DNA of 64,000 nucleotides from Aphrocallistes beatrix (GCA_963281255.1 OY725497.1:1798001-1862000), one strand, 5' to 3'. Shown: positions 45,776-57,240, counted from the stretch's first letter. Numbers and translations: made by a program. The notes: generated by a model not told the origin, from the sequence alone.

Positions 45776-46078
45776 AAATCCAAAGTGACTAAATTTCCAA
45801 AAAAATAATTTTTCTTCTAATGACTTTTTCATGAAGATAATACACCAGATTCATCGATTATGAAATTTGGCTGCATTCTGAATGCTTTTGGAAGAGTTAT
45901 AGTATATTGAAATTTGAGTGTCCAAAGTGACTAAATTTCCAAAAAAATATAAAAAATTGAATTTTTCTTCTAATGACTTTTTCATGAAGATAATACACCA
46001 GATTCATCGATTATGAAATTTGGCTGCATTCTGAATGCTTTTGGCAGAGTTATAGTATATTGAAATTTGATAGTGTAT
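45771..46078 (+). repeat. Tandem duplication, unit about 150 bp
   Basis: Two near-identical units starting CCAAAGTGACTAAATTTCCA at about 45765 and 45920, both containing TTCATGAAGATAATACACCA and GGCTGCATTCTGAATGCTTT. Confidence 0.9.
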
Positions 46079-46438
46079 ATACCGTTGCAAGATTTTCAAC
46101 TAAAATTAGTTGTAATCTAATATTAATTAATTAAGGTTAAAAAATTATCTGATATCCAGTTACTGATATAATGTTATATCCAATTACAGATAGCAAAGAA
46201 TTTAAACTATAATTAGTTGTAATCCAATAGTTTAAGTCTAATTAATTAGACAAATATCCAGCTTATACTTTTTTGAAATTTCTAATTATAGTTTTCAATT
46301 CTAAAGATAATTTTAGAATTCATTATATGAATTTATAATGTCTTTTGGAATATGATACATTCATAATCTAATATCCTTACATTTAATTTTCTAATTTTAG
46401 TTTTCATTTCAAGAGTTAATTTTAGAATGCGATATAGG

Positions 46439-46446
46439 TATATAAG
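46439..46446 (+). promoter_or_regulatory. TATA-like box of the Mutator-like gene
   Basis: TATATAAG 76 bases before ATG 46522, in an otherwise A/T-rich but not TATA-rich stretch. Position fits a core promoter with a leader of about 45 bases. Suggestive only. Confidence 0.35.
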
Positions 46447-46521
46447 AGTTAATCCATAGAATACAAACAAGCACATATCAAAGTTTTACATAAAATTATT
46501 CTATAAACTTGTATAATTGCA

Positions 46522-49215
46522 ATGGAATACAGATACAGAAACGAATCAAGTTCGTCCGATGATAACGAGACCTTTTCACGAAGTCGTCGCATATTGAGGA
46601 GCGATAGCTATTCTCTTCCTCCAACTCCAGCGCCTCAACAACAACCAACTACATCTATTCCGCGCATGAATACTCCGCTTGCCCCTGAAGATAGCCCAAC
46701 CTTTTCGGGTTTACGACAAGCTGTCATTACTCCATTGGAACCAGGGTTGGAGCTATGCGCCCAAGAGCCAGATGATGATGTATTCCAAGAACCTGTTGAC
46801 CATGGCACCATCGATTTGAGAACTAAGGGAAAGAAAAAGTTCCAATTTGGCCGGCACAAGAGACAATTTCCAGGGAATAGATTCACTTCCTCAAAAAGAA
46901 GCTTTTCGCCAACATATGAGAGGGAAGGTGTTATCTCTCCTATTCCTGTGAATTTCCCGAAAAGCGAGTTCGACCGCTTCAAGCAACAATCCAAACCAAT
47001 ACCACCTCCACCTCCTGGATCAATATCAGGAACATCCAAGGCGACTGTTGAAAAACAGTATAAGGAAACGGTTGCTCATCGAAAGCTTATGTATACGCCT
47101 GAATATTTCGAACCATGTGATACCCCCTTGCGGATGCAAACATACGACAACATGATAGTGAATCTTCAGACACTCCTAACCATGTTAGATGATCTTACGG
47201 TCTGCAAATCGTGCAAAAAGGGCTCCATGAGGATGTTCCAATCGAAGCAGAGGGCTGGATCTGCTACTTACCTACAACTCGAGTGTTCCGCATGTTCCAC
47301 CCAGCAAGGCTTTTGGAGTGTAGGGGCTAAATCCCAAGCAAAAATTCAAGTTGGGGACCAGCAAATTCGAAAAAGAAACGAACTACTCTATGGTAGTATT
47401 TTGGGTGGCAGGCTTATTGGTGTGGGACTTTCTAAGCTTGAACTATATCACTCGACACTAAGCATACCCATCCCCTGTTCTCGCCATACTTACGTTGAAG
47501 CGGAAAGGGAGTTAATAGTTGCAGCCGAATATATTGCAGAAAAATCAATGAAAAGAGCGGTGAATGAACTCAAATCTCACGCAGAATGTCAATTCGATGG
47601 AAAATATGTCCATGCTATTGCTTCATATGATGGTTCTTACCAACAACGTAGTGGAAAAAGTGGCGGAGGATTTAGCAGGTACTGCTTTGCAGCGGCAATA
47701 TCTGCAAACACGGGAAAGGTTTTATCATATGGCATAGCATCAAACTCATGCAAACTTTGCAACGAGTATGAAAATCTTCTAATGACAGGCCAAATCACGA
47801 AAAAAGACCTGTCGACTTGGAACGCAAGTCACTCCAAAGTTTGCACAGCTAAGTATCAAGACTACGCCTCTGTGCAGCTTGAATCAGCGTTGGCACCATC
47901 TGTTGTACAAGATGCACTTGATCGCGGTGTAATTTTTTCAGGATTAGTCACAGATGGTGATACAAAAACTCACCATAAATTGCATTCAGCAGGTCTCTAT
48001 CAACACCTTGGCATACATGAAATTGAACGTATTGAATGCTTGGCTCACGTTTGCAAAAGGATCAAAATTAACATCATTCGAAAACAAGAAAAGGCGCTAA
48101 AACTCAATAGAGATCAAAAGAATCTTCAAAAACAGTTATTAACCCAAGGCGGGGGGATGTCAGAGGCAGAAGCTTTGAAGCAAGTATCACCTGCATTTCG
48201 GGGCACATTACAAAAGGACTCCCGCAAAAGAGGAACCTGGGAGGGACCTACCAAAGCAATTCGAACAGTTAATGATACCGTTGCTGGACAGGTAGCAAGC
48301 TACTATAGGATTGCTATACATCGTAATCGCGGCAATATTCGCGAAATTATTCGTGCTATAGATGCAATTCCTTTGCATCTTTCAGCAAATGATGGCAATG
48401 CCAAAGATAACCATAGATTTTGCCCCATCACAAGTAATACCTGGTGCCGGTACCAAGAAGCGATTTTCAATCGTAGAACTCCTCCTCACCACCCGAATTA
48501 CCTAAGTGAAGGTGCTTGCAAGATTATTACCGATGTTTTCCAAGAATTCGGCTATAATGCACCAGAGTTCATTCGAAAAGTTCAAGAGGGGAGAACCTCG
48601 AACCATAATGAGGCCATACACTCTGTATTATGGAGAATGGTTCATAAAGATGAATATGCAAGCTATGAGATGATGCAATTAGGTTCCGCCCTTGCAATCA
48701 TCAGATATAATGATGGCTTCCGAGGAATAGAAACGCTATTTCAACTCCTTGAAATACCAATTTCCCCACAAATTCGTAACCACTTCGAAAAATTAGACCT
48801 CAGAAGGGTGAAAGCAAGCTATCAGATCCAAGCCAGGCAACAGAGCCGTTTTGCTAAGAGGCAGCATCGGTATAGCAAAGTCGCGAGACAAATCAGAAAA
48901 CACGGCGCTGGCTATTCTTCTGGAGCATATTCAACAGACCAGAAATTTCACAGCTCGTCTTCCGAAGAGGATATTGCACAGCCTCAATCAGCTCCAATAG
49001 CCATATGCCAAATATGTCAAGGCATTGAAGAAAACTGCATAGTCGGCATTGGAATCGGCCTGAAAGTCAAATCAACCCAGATCAATTGGATCCAATGCGA
49101 TAAATGTGATCAGTGGAGCCACATGGAGTGCGTGGGTATCGCTGAAAATGAAATTGAAGAAGATACCGACTGGTATTGTACAGATTGTGTTGATTCTTTT
49201 GAAACTTTTGTATAA
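46522..49215 (+). CDS. Mutator-like transposase with C-terminal PHD finger, intact
   Basis: 897 codons, no lesion. Residues 1-200 are low-complexity (Pro/Ser-rich). A Cys4 cluster lies at C228-x2-C231...C255-x2-C258. The transposase core fits the Mutator-like domain common in invertebrates: ASYDGSYQQRSGKSGGGF (Asp370), LVTDGDTKTHHKL (Asp478/480), IECLAHVCKRIK and SNHNEAIHSVLWRM (Glu697, proposed third acidic residue). A PHD finger follows at 829-889 with a full C4-H-C3 set (C829, C832, C859, C862, H867, C870, C886, C889). PHD fingers read histone tails, so it may aim insertion at chromatin; MULE elements of the Rehavkus type are known to carry one. AATAAA lies at 49272-49277. Codon use is less AT-rich than neighbours. 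Alternatives: active element, or domesticated gene. Confidence 0.85.
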   Translation: MEYRYRNESSSSDDNETFSRSRRILRSDSYSLPPTPAPQQQPTTSIPRMNTPLAPEDSPTFSGLRQAVITPLEPGLELCAQEPDDDVFQEPVDHGTIDLRTKGKKKFQFGRHKRQFPGNRFTSSKRSFSPTYEREGVISPIPVNFPKSEFDRFKQQSKPIPPPPPGSISGTSKATVEKQYKETVAHRKLMYTPEYFEPCDTPLRMQTYDNMIVNLQTLLTMLDDLTVCKSCKKGSMRMFQSKQRAGSATYLQLECSACSTQQGFWSVGAKSQAKIQVGDQQIRKRNELLYGSILGGRLIGVGLSKLELYHSTLSIPIPCSRHTYVEAERELIVAAEYIAEKSMKRAVNELKSHAECQFDGKYVHAIASYDGSYQQRSGKSGGGFSRYCFAAAISANTGKVLSYGIASNSCKLCNEYENLLMTGQITKKDLSTWNASHSKVCTAKYQDYASVQLESALAPSVVQDALDRGVIFSGLVTDGDTKTHHKLHSAGLYQHLGIHEIERIECLAHVCKRIKINIIRKQEKALKLNRDQKNLQKQLLTQGGGMSEAEALKQVSPAFRGTLQKDSRKRGTWEGPTKAIRTVNDTVAGQVASYYRIAIHRNRGNIREIIRAIDAIPLHLSANDGNAKDNHRFCPITSNTWCRYQEAIFNRRTPPHHPNYLSEGACKIITDVFQEFGYNAPEFIRKVQEGRTSNHNEAIHSVLWRMVHKDEYASYEMMQLGSALAIIRYNDGFRGIETLFQLLEIPISPQIRNHFEKLDLRRVKASYQIQARQQSRFAKRQHRYSKVARQIRKHGAGYSSGAYSTDQKFHSSSSEEDIAQPQSAPIAICQICQGIEENCIVGIGIGLKVKSTQINWIQCDKCDQWSHMECVGIAENEIEEDTDWYCTDCVDSFETFV

Positions 49216-50560
49216 TATTAGAAAATACTATTCATTCTAGCGACGTACTTGTTTTTTGTTTAGTCATTGAGAATAAAACAATAGTTTGTTACTAATTGAG
49301 TATAGAATGGGAACAATAAATATATTTTATAAACAGCCTAAAAAGTAAATGTTATTATTTAGAGCAAAAAACGGATAGCCCATGTGTTCACAAGAACTCT
49401 TTCAGGCGTCCCATACTGGAATTGTCATGAACTCCTACCCAGGCAGAGCATTCGTCAATGCGTAGGATATGGGCTATCTCTATAATTGAGACTTTTACAT
49501 TAGCTATTTATACTAAACAATATTTAACAGTTAGAAGTAGTGGTTGGATTAGAATTCGACTATGCAGTGAACCTAAATTTGGATTCATCAAAATAAACTC
49601 GCAACAATTGTTAGTTCCTAATTCGAATTCATAGGAATTTGATTGTTCTAAAATTAAAATATAATTGGAACTCAATATGAAAGAAAGAATTGAGTTCTAA
49701 AATAGCTCTGCTATCTAGAAATATAATCTGTCTATAGAATACCTATGACATTGAAACAATTATTGAAGTTATTATTATTTTATAACATCTTGAGATAATT
49801 TTAATTTTAATTTTATTCGAATAATAAGGGAAAATTTGATTCTAAAACTACATTTTGAACAAGTTCTCAAAGCCAAATCAAGTGAGAATTGAATGAATTC
49901 ATAAATAAAAGTAAGTATATATAGTAATAAAGATAGCTGACTACGATCTTATTGTTTAAGCCAATACTTTAAGAACTGTGCGAATTTATATACAAAATTA
50001 AGCCGAAAAATACCAAAAATACAGCGATAAATCAATTTTGAAATCCATATCTTTGTCAGTATTCCATATTATCTAATGATTGTAGTCAGTTATGTTCTAT
50101 AATGAATGGGTTAAAGATAGAACTTATAATCTTGCAAATATCACTCAAACTCAGGAAAAAATCTTGAACACAAACTAAAAAAATTTAAAAATTTGAACAA
50201 TGTTATTTGTATAGGAAAATGGAACATTCAGTTGAGTGTAAAAATGAAAATAAGCCTCTGATTGATGCAAAAATTGAAATACAGTATCTTTGCGACGCAT
50301 ATTTGGAAAAGAAGTCATAATAACGATTATCAATTTTTTTGAGATTCAATAATATTCGATCCTTAAACTTAAGCAAATATTTAGTTTTTAACTTAAGTCA
50401 TGTCTGGGGTTGACTTAACTCTTAATTAAAATCTTTGTAAATCGTGTTTCGGTCTATAAATTAGTATAAAAGCTTGTATGTAGTTTGATTTATTTCTGTT
50501 GTATGAATCATTGACGAGCTAGGGATGTTTTGTCAGTTCTATCATTGTGGTGTTAAAATG
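49216..50560. other. Gene-free AT-rich stretch
   Basis: Holds the poly(A) signal of the preceding gene and an imperfect inverted pair, GGATAGCCCATG near 49374 and GATATGGGCTATCTC near 49466. CCTTAAACTTAAGCAAATAT at about 50362 resembles the subterminal repeats at 54100-54245 and may mark the left side of the Harbinger element. Confidence 0.4.
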
Positions 50561-50564
50561 AAAG

Positions 50565-51190
50565 TTGGCGAATGTTTTCGAAGAGTGATTGAGATGCGTA
50601 AAGAATCTAATTGTCTAAATATATTCATGACGTTTTAAAATGATCTAAATGGAAGTAGGTGAATAACTGCTAGAATATTATTAATATACAAACGTTTTCG
50701 AAGAGTGATTGAGATGCGTGAAGAATCGAATTATCTAAATATATCCAGCATGACGTATTAAAATGTTCTAATCGGAAGTTGGCGAATAACTGCTAGAATA
50801 TTATTAGTATACAAATGTTTTCGAAGAGTGATTGAGATGCGTGAAGAATCGAATTGTCTAAATATATCCAGCATGACGTATTAAAATGATCTAATCGAAA
50901 GTTGGCGAATAACTGCTAGAATATTATTAGTAGGTATAGAAACGTTTTCGAAGAATGATTGAGATGCATAAAGAATCGAATTGTCTAAATATATCCACGA
51001 CGTATTAAAATGATCTAAATGGAAGTTGGTGAATAACTGCTAGAATATTATGAATATACAAACGTTTTCGAAGAGTGATTGAGATGCGTGAAGAATCGAA
51101 TTGTCTAAATATATCCATGACGTATTAAAATGATCTAAATGGAAGTTGGTGAATAACTACTATAGAATATGAATAATTATTCTACAAACG
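50565..51190 (+). repeat. Tandem array, unit about 120 bp, five copies
   Basis: Units start ACGTTTTCGAAGAGTGATTG (about 50574, 50694, 50815, 50942, 51062) and run through GAATCGAATTGTCTAAATAT, ATGACGTATTAAAATGATCT and GAATAACTGCTAGAATATTA. Divergence between units is low (a few per cent). Confidence 0.93.
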
Positions 51191-51221
51191 TTTTCCAGAA
51201 CAAATATTTGAAAACAAACTA

Positions 51222-51735
51222 CAGTCGACTCTCGTTAACACGTACACCAAGGGACCGTGGAGATTTGTACTCCTTATCTGGAGTACGTATTAACCGAATC
51301 ACGTACATAGCCACATTTGTCCAAAATACTTAATATACATAGTGATAACTACACGAGAGTTATGAAATTGTACTTGTCAAATAGAGAACTCATTATCCAT
51401 GTTGTATTAACGAGATTCGACTGTATTTTAATTGAGAAATATCTGTCTAGTATCTATCTACGTACATACTTACTACGTACCATATTCAAAGTGCTCGTAG
51501 GTACACACCTGTTCGTATTATCCGTGTTCATATTAACCGATGTATTTAGAATTGAAAACGCACTGAAGGGGACCCACAAATCGTACTTATTATCCAATAT
51601 TTCGTCTTATCCGTGTTCGTGTTAACCGGAGTTCGTTTGTATATATTTTGACATATATTAGGCTGGGGAATCAAAACTTGTACTTCTTATCCGATTGTAC
51701 TCCTTATCCATGTTCGTATTAACGAGAGTCGACTG
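51222..51735. mobile_element. 514-bp pogo-like MITE
   Basis: Ends CAGTCGACTCTCGTTAA and TTAACGAGAGTCGACTG flanked by TA. The interior repeats short GTACTCCTTATC and GTATTAACCG motifs. Confidence 0.88.
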
Positions 51736-51811
51736 TACTATATAAACTACTGCCGGAAACAAGAACAAAATAAATTCGAAATATCTCACGGAATAAGAAA
51801 TACTGAAACTA

Positions 51812-52591
51812 ATGGCAGAAAAATCCAAACTCCGTGCGAAAAACTTTTTCTCTGAAGAAATAAGCTCCTTAGTGGATTAAATTCTAGAGAAAAAATCCCA
51901 ACTGTTTGGCAGTTTGAGTGCTTCCTTCAATTTCTGGATTGTCAGCACTTCATGGCACAACAAGGAATCGAGATGATGTTCTCAAAAAGTGGTCCAACCT
52001 CCTGTGCAAGCATAAACCACTAATTGCCGATAAGATTGCTTCGATGAAAAAAACTAGCGGAGGTCCCCCTGGAAGTGAGCTAACTCCACTGGAGGAAAAA
52101 ATCCAAGCATCAAAGGGAAACAATTATTCGAGGGCATCGCTTCTGGGGTAGACATCACGAATGAACCTACTCACTCCCAAGTGTCTTATGATTCTGATCA
52201 AATGGTCACAAGCCCTCTGTTTTCAACGGATGATGACCAACCCAACCTGGCGGGACTACCCAGTCGAAAAAGAAAGTTTTTATACCCATTATCTGGCTCA
52301 ACTGCAGATATGCAACTGACAAATACTAAACAGATTTTGTTAGAGAAGGAAGAAGAGAAGTTGGCTGTAGTCAAAACAATAGAGTCAAGTTTAGAGAGAA
52401 TTGAATCGCATATGCAGAGAATAGGAGATATGTTGCAGAATCTACCAGAGATGATCGCAAACCAAAAAGCGATGTTATCTGCCTTGACACAGCCTCATAT
52501 GCATCCATTCGCAGGACCATTTGCTCCGCCATCCTACCCTAAGAGTTTCCCTTCAGGACCTTTCTATCCTCCAAGTTCCAGTGATTATTAA
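51812..52591 (+). pseudogene. PIF/Harbinger partner protein (Myb/SANT-like), frameshifted
   Basis: ATG 51812 opens MAEKSKLRAKNFFSEEISSL and hits a stop within the first helix. The trihelix continues in other frames (NFWIVSTSW.., then RDDVLKKWSNLLCKHKPLIA). From 52181 a 136-codon frame holds the acidic linker and a coiled-coil (LLEKEEEKLAVVKTIESSLE) with a Pro-rich end. This is the architecture of the Myb-like protein that Harbinger elements carry next to the transposase. It points towards the transposase gene (convergent). Three or more lesions. Confidence 0.8.
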
Positions 52592-52917
52592 TTTACTAAT
52601 CGGTACTATTTATGTTCACTATTAATGTTCACTACTCATGTTCACTTTGTAATCTTGATGATTTCAGATAACTAGTTATGATGTTGAGATAGTGAAGCAG
52701 CTTAATCAGGATAAAATTGTCGAAAATAATTTCTTTAAATTAAAAATCATCGTGAATCGGGACATCATATCGGATAATCGAGACCCACCGTACTGTGTTC
52801 CGACGAAGCGGCTTCAACTGTATATTAAATTGTATTAAGAAAGGCTAATTGGAATTCAATACAATGTAAAGTCAAATAAAATTAACATAAATTTGACATG
52901 CAATGATAAAGCATAAT
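52592..52917. other. Spacer between convergent Harbinger genes
   Basis: Non-coding; 52735-52825 (GAATCGGGACATCATATCGG, GACGAAGCGGCTTCAACTGT) looks like a decayed pogo-type end. Confidence 0.4.
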
Positions 52918-53878
52918 TTACTGGAAAAATTCAGTTACTATAGCTTCCCTCATTAGGATACCGTTTTCTGAAGGTTCCTGCAGATGATCAATGCCAGGAG
53001 TGGGTTTATCCATTGATGTTTCGAGTTCGGTCAGGAGGCCATGGTCGATACACATGTTATGCAGCACCATAGTAGCAATTATTATTTTACAACATTTTTC
53101 AGGACAATAACAGAGAGTCCCTCCTGTTTTATCCATGGAACGACTCTTCCAAATATCGAAAGTACACTCAATTGTTTGGCGAACTTTAAGGAAAGCCCGA
53201 TTATACCTTCTTTGCCCAGGTGTACCTGGAGAAGTTATAGGAGTCATTAAATTAGGACGTAATCCACACGCACTATCACCTAAGAGCCACCCATGGACAG
53301 TTTCAATCCCACCACTTGTTATCTCCCGGTTGATGCCTGATTGACGCCAAATAAAAGCATCATGAGTACAGCCGGGCCATTTGACAACAGCATTGATGAA
53401 GCGAAATTCATGGTCACAAATTGCTTGGATGTTTATAGAGTGAAATCCCTTTCGGTTAACATATGTAGATATCCTCATTCGTTGATGGCGCAAGGATGGG
53501 AACATGGGAGCCATCAATACATCCTAGAACTAGTGGAAACTTGTATTTTTTCAAGAAATATTATTGAATGACCCTTTATCGAGTTGTATTCGGAAAATTG
53601 ATATATGCTGGAGCTATGCTGGTTAATGCTTTAGTCGCAGCAGTTACACATCTCGATACAGACGTTTGCGAGATTCCATGTGGGGATGCGATAACTGTCT
53701 GAAACGTTCCAGTAGCTAAGAACTGCAGAGCTACAGCTAGTTGTGTTGTTGGAGCAATTGAGTGGGAACGAGCAGTAGATCGATGAAGTTTGATGGAAAT
53801 TTTGTTCAAGAGGTTTACAAAGATATACTTCGTTATTCTGTATCTAGCGATAAAATTGAAGTCAGAATATGCTTCCAT
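52918..53878 (-). pseudogene. PIF/Harbinger transposase (HARBI1-like), frameshifted
   Basis: Minus strand. The N-terminal part (53878-53576) reads FLATGTFQTVIASPHGISQT, SVSRCVTAATKAL, the HARBI1 helix-turn-helix. The catalytic part reads LVLGCIDGSHVPI (Asp1, about 53520, out of frame with what follows), YVNRKGFHSINIQAICDHEF, VVKWPGCTHDAFIWRQS (Asp2), WLLGDSA, and FLKVRQTIECTFD (Glu). All three acidic residues survive, but at least two frameshifts separate the pieces. Confidence 0.92.
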
Positions 53879-54099
53879 TGGGTTAAGTCGATCCCTAAAA
53901 ATTCTTTGGCGACGTAAACTGTTTTCAATAATTCAATTTCAATCTCAAGTAAACTTAGTGCAGAAGCCATGAAATCTAACTAAACTAGAATATTTCTTCA
54001 GAAATTTATAACTATTTAATAGGACTATTGTTCATATAATTTAACCATGGAACTTGATAGTGATTACAGTATTTAGATAATTCAAAAGTATTAAATTCT

Positions 54100-54266
54100 T
54101 GACATTTTTGTAAAGCAAGCAAATTCTTAGCTGTTTCTCAAGTTAAGCAAATACTCAGACTTTGCTTAAAGTTAAGCAAATACTTAGATTTTGCTTAAAG
54201 TTAAGCAAATACTTAGTTTTTGCTTAAAGTTAAGCAAAACTTAATTTTTGTTAGTGAATAAGGCCC
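54100..54266. repeat. Subterminal repeats and right end of the Harbinger element
   Basis: Four units of about 35 bp (AAGTTAAGCAAATACTTAG, then TTTTGCTTA) run into TTTTTGTTAGTGAATAAGGC and CCC. The outward sequence GGGGCCTTATTCACTAAC is typical of Harbinger termini. Such repeats are plausible binding sites for the Myb-like partner. The left end is not certain (possibly near 50362). Confidence 0.7.
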
Positions 54267-54536
54267 CAGGATATCTAATATTACCCACTTTTCACTTTTT
54301 CGAATCATCTATATATTGGTTTACATTACCTACCTTTAACGAGTCTTCCTATAAAGCGAAGGAAAGGTTGGTGTTATGGCCTCAAGTTTAATTCATGACG
54401 AAATGTTATTACACTTGTATGTCTATTCCGGTTCATACATTAAATCAAGATCTCTATTTAAATTCACATCTTTCGAGCATATTGACATCACTTTTGAGTT
54501 TGGGAGGAAGTCTCTAAGACCTTTTCTTATTCACAG
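54267..54536. other. Gene-free stretch
   Basis: No recognised feature; ends in the acceptor-like CTTATTCACAG. Confidence 0.4.
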
Positions 54537-54662
54537 GCCTCAGAGAATCCAATATCTGATATAATTTATATTACTTTTTCATTTGATCATGCTGCAGCTG
54601 TAATGAAGGGCAAATTGATGAAACTCATTTCTTTGAAGAAGCCCACTACTCGTGAAAATTAA
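54537..54662 (+). other. Candidate terminal exon, unrecognised
   Basis: After TTCTTATTCACAG the frame reads SENPISDIIYITFSFDHAAA, VMKGKLMKLISLKKPTTREN and TAA, immediately followed by AATAAA (54661-54666). This combination looks like a last exon, but no upstream exon or homology was found. A second open stretch at about 54700-54895 (TLNSESIEKSFLTDQYIDTI, FLCIINNTKMGLSMEVNSIN) also looks protein-like. Confidence 0.35.
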
Positions 54663-55196
54663 TAAACATGTTAATAAATTTAAACCTGATTATAGTAAGT
54701 ATCAAGACACTCAATAGTGAATCCATCGAGAAATCTTTTCTGACTGATCAATATATTGACACCATATTTCTTTGCATCATAAATAATACTAAAATGGGTC
54801 TCTCAATGGAGGTCAATTCAATAAACTCACGACAGCTACTGAAAATCCGACACCAAATTCGGAATCTACACACTCGAGTTACTCAGTTTAGAAGTTTTAT
54901 AGTCATCAATTATGCCTAGTGTAATTAATATCGTTTGTGCCACCTTGATCCACTTGTTCCCATAAAATATAATGGTCATAACAAGTGGCAAGTGGCACAA
55001 TATGATACAGGTGCTGGTAGTAACGCTTTGGAAAGGATTATGTACGTATAAGAAGCTTCTAGATTGATTCATTCGAGTGTGAATATTTCGAAATTGATGC
55101 TAGATTTCATTAACCCTGGTGGTTTTAATTGATTGGCATCCATATATAGACCCACTTTATCATTACTTGAGATGCAAAGCATTATGGTGCTCTAAT

Positions 55197-55313
55197 ATTG
55201 ATGGGCTAAAATCTACCGATTTGGAGATTTTGGTGAAATCAGTTGGCGCCATTAATCATTAGTCCCAACTGATTTCACAAAATCTCCAAATCGGTAGATT
55301 TTAACCCATCAAA
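55197..55313. repeat. Imperfect hairpin, about 48-bp arms
   Basis: GATGGGCTAAAATCTACCGA (continuing TTTGGAGATTTTGGTGAAAT) is followed, after about 20 bases, by its near-perfect complement ending TAGATTTTAACCCATCA. Confidence 0.85.
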
Positions 55314-55789
55314 TGTATTATTAGCTGATATAAAACCACTCCCAAATATCTAACTACAAGTTGCTAGATCCTTTGCTTAAATCAAGAGTAATTTCTTTGC
55401 AATTTTAACCCTAATCTGAAAAATCCCATTATAAATCTGCACTTGGAAAATAATTTGCGGTATTACATAATTAATCCTAAACAAGTGTTTCGAAAATCTA
55501 AATGACCACATCTTTTCCATTAACACATTTCCAAATAAAGCATCTTCCTATCAGGAGGTTGATCGCCTCCCATCAGGGTCGTTGTTATCTCGGGGAAAGT
55601 TGAAGAAGCGAGAGAGAATTAACAGAAGGTAAGAGGCAAGCAAAGCCACAACTGGAGTACATCGAGCAAGCATTATCTGTTAGTGGAGAATCCAGGATAC
55701 TTCACTGCAAGGGAGGTTCAGGTTCTAGTAAAGGACCATTACGCGTTGTAGCACGAGAAGACCTATATAGGATGTTCTTGTAGATATTG

Positions 55790-56300
55790 TAGTCCACATT
55801 AAGATCAACCACGGTGCACGCGATAGGATGTTTGTCTACTACTCACAAAAACACAAGGATCACATTACTCGTGCATTTGAGGTTCTTTTCATTCGCCTCT
55901 GTCCAACTTGCCAAGCCATAAATAGGAAGAAGACTACTCACGAGATTATTCACAACCCTATTATTCCTAATTCTGTTGTTTTCTGGGGGCAGGCTGATTT
56001 GGTCGACATGTATAAGTGTGAGGAAGACGGTTACAAGTACACACTCACTTAACAGGATTGTTTTAATAAATTTGTCGTTCTTAGGACACTGAAGACAAAA
56101 TCACCAAAGGAGGGAACCGAACATTTAGTATCCATTTTCTATTAGCAAGCACTGGATAAGAACACGCATCATACAAGGGAGACCACGAGAACCAAGGGTA
56201 CCAGGGCAGCAGCGTGAAACGTGCAGATGGACACATTGGACAGCTCTTGTACAAAAAGAATCTTGGATGCAGAAGTACTGCTTCTCCATTGCTTCTTACG
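55790..56300 (+). pseudogene. Integrase fragment, KRBA2/SCAND3 (GIN-like) type, left arm
   Basis: INHGARDRMFVYYSQKHKDH (in two frames), ITRAFEVLFIRLCPTCQAIN, RKKTTHEIIHNPIIPNSVV, GQADLVDMYKCEEDGYKYTL, then FNKFVVLRTLKTKSPKE. The C-x2-C of the integrase zinc finger and the first catalytic Asp (QADLVDM) are visible. Later SVKRADGHIGQLLYK matches the 'SVERAN.DI' region. A stop interrupts after KYTLT. Confidence 0.75.
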
Positions 56301-56780
56301 CATCTACCTTTACATTGCTGGACTGCTGATAATAATGTCCCCGGGGCAGTAAGAACACTGGACTTTTTAGTTAATAATATCAGAGGAGACAAAATTTGAA
56401 CCGGTATCCTGTTGTCCACTGCTAAGTTCGAAGGGTTGTTCTAGACTTAAGTAGATTTGAAGGGTGGCTATAGGTCCGATGCTGTTGTAAAAAGGAGAGA
56501 AGCTTGTTAGGAATACACAGTGGTCTGCCTCTGTTCCAGGAAAGTAATCCAGGTTATCCTTAAATTCTACCTACTCAATATTTCTAGAGGTAACAGTACA
56601 CCAGCAGATATGCCTGGGGGACCTTCACAAAATGCACATAATAAGGCGATTTCTAATATCACTATGATTCTTAGTACGTATACTGAACAAATTTCAAACC
56701 AGTCACCCATTTGTCTATTGGTTGGTCGCGAGATTTTAAGCAAGCGAACAGCTTCCTCTTACTGTTTCCATCAGCACGTT

Positions 56781-57240
56781 CTACGCTGCCCTGGTCCCTT
56801 GGTTCTCGTGGTCTCCCCTGTATGATGCGTGTTCTCGTTCAGAGCTTGCGTAGGTTAGTGAGCAGCTCCTCGTTCTTAAATTCGCGTGTGTTGTCCTTCT
56901 GTAAATATGTGGTAGATCATGCTCATAGAAAATGAAAACTAAATGCTCGGCTACCTGCTTTGATGATCTTGTCTTCAGGGTCCTAAGAACGACTAACTTA
57001 CTAAATCCTGTTGAGTGTATACTTGTAACCGTCATCCTCACACTTATACATGTCTTTCAAGTCAGTCTGCTCCCGGAAAACAACAGAATTAGGAATAATA
57101 GGGTTGTGAATAATCTCGTGAGTAGTCTTCTTCCTATTTATGGCTTGGCGTCCAACTTGCCGGCGAATGAAAAGAACCTCAAATGCACGAGTAATGTGAT
57201 CCTTGTGTTTTTGTGAGTAGTAGACAAACATCCTATCGCG
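56781..57240 (-). pseudogene. Same integrase fragment, right arm
   Basis: 57231-57001 repeats FVYYSQKHKDHITRAFEVLF with the Cys pair replaced by R-Q-V-G-R-Q, then QTDLKDMYKCEDDGYKYTL. 57041-56781 continues LVVLRTLKTRSSKQVAEHL. It differs from the left arm at many residues, so the palindrome is not a fresh duplication. Confidence 0.75.

Noticed and set aside
56711-57216. Plus-strand frames over the right integrase arm
   Set aside because: Antisense shadows of the minus-strand integrase segment.
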